This document shows positions 1-4,208 of a stretch of DNA of 6,713 bases, piece by piece. Each line of letters begins with the position of its first letter. The stretch's first letter is position 1. The translations under genes were made by a program, and so were the position numbers. A model generated the notes under the pieces. The model saw only the letters and a program-made list of their open reading frames with translations. It was not told where the DNA came from and searched no databases. Source of the stretch: an uncultured Bacilli bacterium (GTDB lineage Bacteria > Bacillota_I > Bacilli_A > RF39 > UBA660). The DNA lies in NCBI GenBank assembly GCA_905236935.1, contig CAJOQL010000138.1, positions 1 to 6,713 of the forward strand. Reading direction: 5' to 3'.

Positions 1-205
1 CCACCTTGGGGCTGCGGGGGAAGATCATAAACCTTTTGCTCATGGGCCGGGTCCGGAACTGGGATGGGCACCGACCGTGTTGGCCTATGGCCGGTTAAAA
101 TCGCAGAGCTGAGCATGTATCAGTGAAAGGCAAAGGACATGACACTGCGAATGTGGTGCGGGGGGAATGTCCGAGGATAGCTGAACCCCTACGCTATCCG
201 CTTTA
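1..205 (+). ncRNA. 3' domain of a large structured RNA (copy A, 5' truncated by window)
   Basis: No plausible protein is encoded here. The stretch aligns in short blocks with 1100-1318 (shared GGCCGGGTCCGGA, TGGCCT, GGTAAA, AGGCAAA, and a C-rich hairpin loop). Helices visible: 37-43 with 64-70 (inner CCGG/CTGG at 47-50/59-62); 73-77 with 92-96; 135-140 with 167-172; and a 7-bp terminal hairpin, 175-181 with 193-199, whose 11-nt loop contains CCCC. The equivalent helices in the second copy carry compensatory changes: pair 39-68 is C-G here and T-A there; pair 135-172 is G-C here and T-A there; pair 178-196 is T-A here and C-G there. The RNA ends just before tRNA-Tyr. Large phage RNAs of the GOLLD and ROOL families lie next to tRNA genes in this way. 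Membership in either is inferred, and a new class is possible. Confidence 0.55.
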
Positions 206-210
206 TAAAA

Positions 211-296
211 GGGCGAGTGGCCGAGCTGGAAATGGCGGCAGGCTGTAAATCTGTTGGCGAAAGCCTACGAAGGTTCAAATCCTTCCTCGCCCACCA
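211..296 (+). tRNA. tRNA-Tyr (anticodon GTA), CCA encoded
   Basis: This is a complete class II cloverleaf. The acceptor stem is GGGCGAG (211-217) with CTCGCCC (286-292). Discriminator A293 is followed by encoded CCA. The anticodon stem is 238-242 with 250-254, around a 7-nt loop with T244 and anticodon GTA at 245-247. A long variable arm (GGC/GCC hairpin around 256-263) is normal for bacterial tRNA-Tyr, and the T-loop TTCAAAT is standard. It begins just after the end of the large RNA copy A, and tRNA-Glu starts 3 nt downstream, so the three were probably transcribed together and processed apart. Confidence 0.95.
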
Positions 297-299
297 AAT

Positions 300-376
300 G
301 GTCCCTTAGTCTAACTGGTCAGGACGCCGGCCTCTCACGCCGGTAATGCCGGGTTCAAATCCCGCAGGGATCACCA
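300..376 (+). tRNA. tRNA-Glu (anticodon CTC), CCA encoded
   Basis: The acceptor stem is GGTCCCT (300-306) with AGGGATC (366-372), with one G-T pair. Discriminator A373 is followed by CCA. The anticodon stem CCGGC/GCCGG encloses loop CTCTCAC, giving anticodon CTC (334-336), which reads GAG. The variable loop is short, as expected for Glu, and the T-loop TTCAAAT is standard. The outermost pair of the T-stem is mismatched. The gene sits between tRNA-Tyr and the start of the second large structured RNA. A second tRNA with a Glu anticodon (TTC) follows that RNA. Confidence 0.93.
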
Positions 377-1320
377 GTATGTCTAACCGCCTGGGGTGCA
401 CACCGGGGAGACACAGCCGGATAGACGGGGAAGAAGGCTGGCCGAGCGCGACGGTGACGATCCATCGCCTACATGGATTTATCGCGCAAGTAGGCAAAAA
501 TGGGACCAGATCCCGACGCGCAGTGGCGGAAAATGTAGACGCTACTTACGGTATAGAGATTGGTGCGTGCCGTGCGGAATCTGCGAAAGCAGACAAAAGA
601 GATGCTGAATGGAGCGTAAAAAGACGATAGTGACCGCCCACCAATAAATCCGTGATTCAAAGACTGACGAAAAATCCAGGTTTCCGTAGGCTCGGCTGTT
701 GTCAGAAAGTGCTGATGCTGTCAATGCGGTTGCTCCCGATCACGGAATCTCATGCAGAGTGAAAATCCCTGCCTGCGCGTTCAAAATGTCGAAATGGTGT
801 TCAACGGTTAGCATGTTCGTCGTAGGGATTTGCCTTTTACAAAATGAAAACGATCTATATTATCAGAAACGTCAGCATAGTGTTAGCGGTAGCACGTCAG
901 TCCTCCAAACTGAAAGGGCCGGATCGTACCCGGTTGCTGACTCCAATGAGATAATCTGGTGGTTTATAGAGTAAGTAATCCCTGAGCCCTAATGTGGCAC
1001 GGTCTGATCGTATTGCAGAAAGGGGATAAGCGAAAATCAGTCCCAACGTCGAGGTGGCTGGTATGGAGCAGGGAACGTAAGCGAAACTGCAAGTAGACGC
1101 GGCGTGGTTTCCACAGATTATCAAGTCCCCGTCGTTCATGGGGCCGGGTCCGGACTCCGGAATGAACGACCCGCATTTTGTGGCCTCTTGCGGGTAAAGA
1201 AGCGTCACACCAACGTGTGGTGACGAGAGGCAAATGACATCGTGCATCAGCGGCAGAGTGCGGCACCTATGCGCGGGAGAGATGTCAAAGGGCAGCGAAT
1301 CCCCCTATGCTGTCCATCTA
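377..1320 (+). ncRNA. Giant structured RNA (copy B), GOLLD/ROOL-like
   Basis: This stretch of about 940 nt between two tRNAs has no credible gene on either strand but is dense with long-range helices. The 5' part has nested stems 446-451/482-487 and 460-465/473-478; the loop CGCCTAC can pair with 490-495, forming a pseudoknot. Next come 559-565/639-645, enclosing a TCTGC-GAAA-GCAGA tetraloop hairpin (580-593), and 650-656/739-745. In the middle, GTCAG (897-901) can pair with CTGAC (938-942). In the 3' domain, 1131-1139/1162-1170 form 9 bp, then 1170-1174/1190-1194, 1235-1241/1281-1287, and the terminal hairpin 1290-1296/1309-1315. The 3' domain is a diverged copy of positions 1-205. GOLLD (roughly 800-900 nt) fits the size better than ROOL (about 600 nt). 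Both are phage RNAs found beside tRNAs and form RNA-only multimers. The exact ends are approximate and the family is inferred. Confidence 0.6.
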
Positions 1321-1323
1321 TAT

Positions 1324-1415
1324 GGTGCTATAGACGAATTGGAAAAGTCCCTGGCCTTTCACGCCAGAGTGCCCCGTCTCAGGGGTTCCGGGTTCGACTC
1401 CCGGTAGCATCACCA
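1324..1415 (+). tRNA. Class II tRNA with Glu-type anticodon TTC, CCA encoded
   Basis: The cloverleaf is clear. The acceptor GGTGCTA (1324-1330) pairs with TAGCATC (1405-1411), with A1412 then CCA. The D-stem GAC/GTC has an 11-nt loop containing GG. The anticodon stem CTGGC/GCCAG is perfect, and loop CTTTCAC (1356-1362) gives anticodon TTC (1358-1360). The T-arm CCGGG-TTCGACT-CCCGG is perfect. The anomaly is a 20-nt variable region (1368-1387) with a CCCC/GGGG stem, the class II architecture of Leu, Ser and Tyr tRNAs. Normal tRNA-Glu has a short variable loop. The anticodon loop is identical to that of ordinary tRNA-Glu(UUC), so the gene looks like a Leu-type body carrying a Glu anticodon arm. 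The amino acid it receives is uncertain: Glu by anticodon, possibly Leu by body and A73. Confidence 0.82.
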
Positions 1416-1517
1416 GAGAAGCGAGGGAATCAGTAATGTCTGTGACCGCGCGGCACGGCAATGCTGAGAAACCGTTATTGCAATGATACCTCGTAAGACA
1501 CTTCTCACCATTTTTTT
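1416..1517 (+). ncRNA. Stem-closed RNA ending in a T7 tract (possible terminator)
   Basis: Directly after the CCA of the preceding tRNA, GAGAAG-CGAGG (1416-1426) can pair with CCTCG (1489-1493) and CTTCTC (1501-1506), leaving a 7-nt bulge on the 3' side. Inside is a GCAAT/ATTGC hairpin (1458-1462 with 1477-1481). Four bases after the closing stem is a run of seven T's (1511-1517), consistent with intrinsic termination of the upstream RNA-tRNA transcript. The stem is larger and more open than a simple terminator, so it may be a small structured RNA with its own terminator. Confidence 0.4.
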
Positions 1518-1522
1518 CATCT

Positions 1523-1603
1523 GCCCATGTGGTGAAACTGGTAGTCACCCTCGCCGAAAGCTTGGGCTCATTGAGCGTGCAGGTTCGACCCCTGCCATGG
1601 GAA
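1523..1603 (+). tRNA. tRNA-like element (Leu-type body) with abnormal anticodon loop, no CCA
   Basis: The fold is that of a class II tRNA. Acceptor CCCATG (1524-1529) pairs with CATGGG (1596-1601), with a G1523/A1602 mismatch at the end. The D-stem is GTG/CAC, the variable arm is GCTC-ATT-GAGC (1566-1576 region), and the T-arm GCAGG-TTCGACC-CCTGC (1579-1595) is perfect. The 18 nt left for the anticodon arm have the normal length, but the stem is weak (G-T pairs and a C/T mismatch). Loop CGAAAGC has G where the invariant U33 belongs, so the nominal anticodon AAA is doubtful. CCA is not encoded, unlike the well-formed tRNAs here. It is either a decaying tRNA-Leu gene or a tRNA mimic with another role. 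Confidence 0.6.
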
Positions 1604-1696
1604 CAGTCTCGGGCAACAGAATATACGGTGAAAACCCGCGGGGCTCGCAAGCGGAGTGCCGTCAGCGCAGTAAAAGCCGATTGCGCACCGAGACTG
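1604..1696 (+). ncRNA. Compact three-way-junction RNA of unknown class
   Basis: A perfect 9-bp closing helix joins 1604-1612 (CAGTCTCGG) to 1688-1696 (CCGAGACTG). Inside, arm 1 is ACGG/CCGT (1625-1628 with 1659-1662), capped by CCGC/GCGG (1636-1639 with 1651-1654). Arm 2 is GCGCA/TGCGC (1665-1669 with 1682-1686). The arms and closing stem abut with only 1-2 unpaired bases on the 3' side, which suggests stacking, and an unpaired 12-nt strand (1613-1624) leads into arm 1. The element starts right at the 3' end of the tRNA-like sequence. It ends 15 nt before the ribosome binding site of a 36-residue ORF, so it could be a free ncRNA or the structured leader of that ORF. I recognise no known riboswitch class. 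Confidence 0.45.
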
Positions 1697-1723
1697 CATC
1701 ATCAATGCAACGGAAGACAAGAA

Positions 1724-1834
1724 ATGGAAAAACATTGGATTGAACCGGTAGTAGAGTTCTTTGACTTGCCTGATTGGCTGGTCTGCAATGAAGACGACTA
1801 CGAAGAATTTCTCCAATCTATCGAGCAGGGATAA
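1724..1834 (+). CDS. Small acidic protein, 36 residues, unknown
   Basis: The ORF starts at ATG 1724 with GGAAG (1712-1716) 7 nt upstream and stops at TAA 1832-1834, two bases before tRNA-Asn. The peptide is acidic and aromatic-rich, with segments such as VVEFFDLPDWL and EDDYEEFLQSI, which reads like a real folded or helical peptide rather than translated RNA. I recognise no family. The start was chosen for the ribosome binding site; the same frame stays open upstream to 1529, but that part runs through the tRNA-like element and the junction RNA. A small phage effector or anti-host peptide is possible, but nothing in the sequence shows its role. Confidence 0.5.
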   Translation: MEKHWIEPVVEFFDLPDWLVCNEDDYEEFLQSIEQG

Positions 1835-1836
1835 AT

Positions 1837-1911
1837 GGTCGATTAGCTCAATGGTAGAGCATGTGGCTGTTAACCACAGGGCTGAAGGTTCGAGCCCTTC
1901 ATCGACCGCCA
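1837..1911 (+). tRNA. tRNA-Asn (anticodon GTT), CCA encoded
   Basis: This is a textbook class I cloverleaf. The acceptor is GGTCGAT (1837-1843) with ATCGACC (1901-1907). The D-stem is GCTC/GAGC. The anticodon stem TGTGG/CCACA encloses loop CTGTTAA with anticodon GTT (1869-1871). The T-loop is TTCGAGC. Discriminator G1908 is the expected Asn identity base and is followed by CCA. It begins two bases after the stop of the small ORF. Confidence 0.96.
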
Positions 1912-2074
1912 ACACCAGGCGTGTGTTTTTCGTGTGCCATACGGCACCTCCTTTACGTGAAGCCACAAGACCGCTGATGCGTATTCGACCAGCAGTTTTA
2001 TCGTTTCTATGGTGGTACGCATAAATGGATGGAACGAAAGCGGGGCCGGGGGAGATCCGGCAAATCAATATGGA

Positions 2075-2122
2075 GGAATGATCGGGTTAAGCTGTCCGGG
2101 AGAGAAGCAACCCGATCATTCC
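2075..2122 (+). repeat. Perfect 14-bp inverted repeat, 20-nt loop
   Basis: GGAATGATCGGGTT at 2075-2088 is perfectly complementary to AACCCGATCATTCC at 2109-2122. The 20-nt loop can add a GCT/AGC pairing (2091-2093 with 2106-2108). Only a TTT follows, so it is a weak intrinsic terminator candidate. A stem this long could also be an RNA processing site or a protein-binding element. Confidence 0.7.
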
Positions 2123-2173
2123 TTTCCGCGCCCTATCCGATCATAAAAGAAAAACGTATATAAAGAAGTAGAC

Positions 2174-2206
2174 GCCGTCGTGCAGGTCAGCACGGCGGCA
2201 TTTCAT
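2174..2206 (+). terminator. Hairpin, probable terminator
   Basis: GCCGTCGTGC (2174-2183) pairs over 10 bp, with one G-T, with GCACGGCGGC (2190-2199) around loop AGGTCA. ATTTCAT follows. The stem is GC-rich as in intrinsic terminators, but the T-tract is short. It separates the RNA region from the protein genes. Confidence 0.45.
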
Positions 2207-2287
2207 ATAAGTCAAACCCAGAAAGAGTATCAAAAAAAGAAGAAAGGAAAGTGCTTTTCATCCATTCATTCATCTGGAGGAGAGAAC

Positions 2288-2542
2288 GTGGGAGCCATGA
2301 GAAAGAAACCGAAAGATGTTCGGACGCTCTGCTCCTCCTGTAGAGCAGAATACGAAGAAGCCGGGTACAGGCTGAAAAAGGTGTGGGTAAAGTATAAAGA
2401 GGAATGTGACAGATGCCGTTATTGGCAGGGATGGAAATACGAGATCACAGAGAGTGAAAACCATCATCTTCGTAGCTCAGCAGGAAAGAGCACTGAAAAG
2501 TCCCGATTCAGAAGAAGCGAGTTCGATTCTCGCCGAAGATGA
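2288..2542 (+). CDS. Small two-CxxC (zinc-ribbon-like) phage protein whose 3' end overlaps a tRNA-like gene
   Basis: The start is GTG 2288, with GGAGG (2276-2280) 7 nt upstream; the in-frame ATG 2297 would lie too far from it. The product is 84 residues. Cys pairs C15-x2-C18 and C40-x2-C43 could bind one zinc. Between them lies the segment EYEEAGYRLKKVW, and residues after the second pair (WKYEIT) resemble the usual end of short Cys-rich proteins of Clostridia phages (recollection of a pattern, not a search result). From about residue 60 the frame runs through the tRNA-like gene at 2466-2541, giving a basic tail ending in RRR. The stop TGA uses the last two bases of that element. The native C-terminus was probably replaced when the element inserted. 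Role unknown; nucleic-acid or protein binding is plausible. Confidence 0.7.
   Translation: MGAMRKKPKDVRTLCSSCRAEYEEAGYRLKKVWVKYKEECDRCRYWQGWKYEITESENHHLRSSAGKSTEKSRFRRSEFDSRRR
2466..2541 (+). tRNA. tRNA-like gene with 9-nt anticodon loop, no CCA
   Basis: Acceptor ATCTTCG (2466-2472) pairs perfectly with CGAAGAT (2534-2540), and C2465/G2541 could extend it to 8 bp. The D-stem GCTC/GAGC, variable loop AAGAA, and T-arm GCGAG-TTCGATT-CTCGC (2517-2533) are all canonical, with T2473 and A2474 in positions 8 and 9. The anticodon stem CTGAA/TTCAG (2493-2497 with 2507-2511) is perfect but encloses nine bases, AAGTCCCGA, instead of seven. If T2501 is U33, the anticodon is CCC (a Gly anticodon), with two extra bases on the 5' side. 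Enlarged loops are known in frameshift-suppressor tRNAs. No CCA is encoded. The element forms the 3' end of the overlapping small CDS. Confidence 0.68.
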
Positions 2543-2703
2543 ACAGAAGTCCGTAGCTCTTGACTTTTGTGAATCGTTCCTTTTCGCCACAAGGTTGCTG
2601 ACCTGCGTATGGGAAACGCTGGCCGTGGGCTGAAACAAGCAGCGCGGTGAAAATCCGCACATTATAGGGAAAAAGAATCACATACAGGAGAGGGAAGTAT
2701 TGT
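2543..2703 (+). other. Structured leader upstream of the first ParB-like gene
   Basis: This gap can form AGGT/ACCT (2592-2595 with 2601-2604), then either GCGT/ACGC (2605-2608 with 2616-2619) or the competing CGCTG/CAGCG (2617-2621 with 2640-2644), and GCGG/CCGC (2644-2647 with 2655-2658). The mutually exclusive stems are compatible with a switch or attenuator, but no ligand class is recognisable. The region ends with GAGAGGGA (2689-2696), the ribosome binding site of the next gene. Confidence 0.3.
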
Positions 2704-3186
2704 ATGGAGCTCAGAAAAGTAAAGCTCGCGGATCTCAAACCCTACCGCAATAACCCAAGATATAACGACGAGGCCATGGGCGCCGTCGAAGAAAGCATCG
2801 TCCAGGTGGGCTATATCACGCCGATCATCGTGGATGAGAATATGGAGATCCTGGCCGGCCACACACGCTGGCGCGCCCTCGACAGCCTCGGCGAAGAGCG
2901 TGTTGATGTCATCGTAATATCGGGACTCACAGATGAGCAGAAGAGAAAGTTCAGACTCCTCGATAATAAGACGGCGGAGATCGCCGTATGGGATTATGAC
3001 CTTCTCCTGAAGGAACTGGAGGAACTGGATTTCGGAGACTTCGGCTTTTGGACAAAAGAGTTGGAAAAGATGGGGGATCAGATCGTCGCAGATCACGCAA
3101 AGCCGAAGGAGAAGGTTGTCATTTGCCCGCGCTGCGGAAAGGTCGTCAACGGGTTCGTTGACATGAATGATTTTGGAGACGACTGA
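2704..3186 (+). CDS. ParB-like nuclease-domain protein with C-terminal CxxC motif (paralogue 1)
   Basis: This 160-residue protein carries an N-terminal ParB/sulfiredoxin-like domain (residues about 1-95): LKPYRNNPR (11-19), a TPIIVDENMEILAGHTRWRA box (39-58) matching the conserved GHxR segment of the family, and RLLDNKTAE (84-92). Residues 95-125 are acidic and helical. CPRCG at 141-145 could be half of a zinc site. The helix-turn-helix and dimerisation domains of plasmid or chromosome ParB are missing, so it is unlikely to be a partition protein. Short phage versions of this fold are often annotated as ParB-like nucleases or found near DNA methylases. The next gene is a paralogue 8 nt downstream, so the two are presumably co-translated. 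Activity is inferred from the fold only. Confidence 0.85.
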   Translation: MELRKVKLADLKPYRNNPRYNDEAMGAVEESIVQVGYITPIIVDENMEILAGHTRWRALDSLGEERVDVIVISGLTDEQKRKFRLLDNKTAEIAVWDYDLLLKELEELDFGDFGFWTKELEKMGDQIVADHAKPKEKVVICPRCGKVVNGFVDMNDFGDD

Positions 3187-3194
3187 GAAGCACA

Positions 3195-3668
3195 ATGGAA
3201 AAGAGACTGATAAAAATGAACATCTCGGATATTACCCCATACGAGGGCAATCCGAGGAAGAACAAAAAGGCTATAAAAGCGGTGGCCGAGAGCATTGAGC
3301 AGACCGGCTACAACAACCCCATAATCGTAGACGAGGATGGGGTGATCCTGGCAGGACACACAAGGCGGCTCAGTCTCATAGAGAATGGTGAGACCGGGGA
3401 AGTGGACGTTCTTCAGATTATTGGGCTCAGCGAGGAAAACAAGAGAAAATTCCGCCTCCTGGACAATAAGACCGCGGAATATTCCGCATGGGATTTTGTT
3501 GCCCTGTCTGAAGAACTGTCCATAGTAGACTTCGGAGATCTTCAGTTGGATTGGGGAGTCGGCGATGACTGGGATTCCGACGAGGAGACCGGAGAACAAG
3601 GGGAGAAGAAAAAGCGCAAGGGCAAGGAGTACGTTTGCCAAGAGTGCGGCTATCACTTTACCGCCTGA
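3195..3668 (+). CDS. ParB-like nuclease-domain protein with C-terminal CxxC motif (paralogue 2)
   Basis: This 157-residue protein follows the first paralogue after 8 nt. Its own ribosome binding site is weak (GAGAAG), which suggests translational coupling. It repeats the layout of its neighbour: TPYEGNPR (14-21), NPIIVDEDGVILAGHTRR (41-58), and RLLDNKTAEYSAWD (87-100). Then comes an acidic segment (123-137), a Lys-rich linker (138-144), and a C-terminal CQECG (148-152). The pair share near-identical core motifs but differ elsewhere, so they arose by an old duplication and were both kept. One may act on DNA and the other modulate it, or they may form a heterodimer. Each has only one CxxC, so a zinc site could form between two subunits; this is inference. 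Confidence 0.85.
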   Translation: MEKRLIKMNISDITPYEGNPRKNKKAIKAVAESIEQTGYNNPIIVDEDGVILAGHTRRLSLIENGETGEVDVLQIIGLSEENKRKFRLLDNKTAEYSAWDFVALSEELSIVDFGDLQLDWGVGDDWDSDEETGEQGEKKKRKGKEYVCQECGYHFTA

Positions 3669-3699
3669 CAAATTGATAGATAGACAGAAAGAAGAGTAT

Positions 3700-4158
3700 A
3701 TGGACATAGATTTAGCGCCGTGCTACCTGGATGTGGATCTCTTCCTCCAGATGGCGAAGGAGTACGTTGAAACTCTTGCTGAGTACGATCACACCATTAG
3801 ATGGGACGAGCCGACATGGAGAGAAGGTGCCTGGAACTCCCAATTCTTCATTGAAGACAGAAAGATTCAGGGTTTCGCCTTCACGGAGCACATAAGGTTT
3901 GAGATGTTCCCGGACGCTCTTTATATCGGAGAGTTTTTCGTAGACCCCGAAGCAAGAAGAAAGCATATCGGATTTGAGGCTGTAAAGGCCATGACAAAGG
4001 ACTGGGACGGAGACGTGTTTCTGTATATCCTTGACCAGAACAAGACGGCACGCTTCTTCTGGGCGGCTGTAGCCGATAAATTAGGGTGGAAGCGCATCCA
4101 ACGCCCTGAGATCAGAGAAGAGAAAGGCTGCGAGCTCTGGGTATTCCAGACCAAGTAG
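3700..4158 (+). CDS. GNAT-family acetyltransferase-like protein
   Basis: This is a 152-residue protein. The ATG at 3700 is preferred because a GAAGAG ribosome binding site lies just upstream and a longer start at 3565 would overlap the ParB-like gene. Residues 76-98 (IGEFFVDPEARRKHIGFEAV) match the acetyl-CoA-binding motif A of GNAT enzymes (beta-strand, V-x-P, then R-x-x-G-x-G). Here the first Gly is His89 while Gly91 is kept. Residues 106-132 (strand FLYILD, then N114 and a FFWAAVADKLGW helix) fit motif B. The substrate cannot be told. Phages carry such proteins for host takeover, DNA-base modification or evasion of restriction. The His substitution could weaken cofactor binding. Confidence 0.72.
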   Translation: MDIDLAPCYLDVDLFLQMAKEYVETLAEYDHTIRWDEPTWREGAWNSQFFIEDRKIQGFAFTEHIRFEMFPDALYIGEFFVDPEARRKHIGFEAVKAMTKDWDGDVFLYILDQNKTARFFWAAVADKLGWKRIQRPEIREEKGCELWVFQTK

Positions 4159-4208
4159 CCATATTAGTCATAAAGGAACGAGAGAAAAAGGAAGGTTGAG
4201 CGATCATA

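Larger units (their letters stand above)
1912..2287 (+). other. Hairpin-rich intergenic stretch, no credible gene
   Basis: No convincing protein gene lies between tRNA-Asn and the next CDS. Several local hairpins are visible: a GTGCC/GGCAC stem-loop soon after the tRNA (about 1940-1953), GCCGG/CCGGC (2045-2049 with 2057-2061), the 14-bp inverted repeat at 2075-2122, and the hairpin at 2174-2199. The last two are listed separately. The repeated pairing suggests processed or untranslated RNA, perhaps the 3' end of the tRNA-region transcript. Confidence 0.5.

Noticed and set aside
1..1320. Large RNA as RNase P RNA, tmRNA or a group I/II intron
   Set aside because: I found none of the hallmark segments (RNase P GAGGAAAGTCC-type core, tmRNA tRNA-like ends with tag reading frame, group I P7 core, group II domain V). 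Neighbouring tRNAs are intact and end normally, so nothing is split.
306..2068. Many open frames of 60-170 residues on both strands across the RNA region
   Set aside because: They cross tRNAs and conserved RNA helices, lack ribosome binding sites, have low-complexity or implausible composition, and overlap each other. Only the 36-residue ORF at 1724 has supporting signals.
2180..2287. Upstream ATG at 2180 for the Cys-rich protein
   Set aside because: It lies inside a terminator-like hairpin, has no ribosome binding site, and would add a Lys-run tail; GTG 2288 has GGAGG at ideal spacing.
2560..2565. TTGACT as a -35 box for the ParB-like operon
   Set aside because: No acceptable -10 hexamer lies 16-18 nt downstream.
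2605..2665. Cobalamin riboswitch in the leader of the ParB-like gene
   Set aside because: GGGAAA and GGTGAAAATCC look suggestive, but the following GCAGCCCCCGC-type core and B12 box are absent, and no B12-related gene follows.
3565..3699. Longer N-terminus for the GNAT-like protein
   Set aside because: It would overlap the ParB-like gene by about 100 nt in another frame; the ATG at 3700 has a ribosome binding site and fits the family length.
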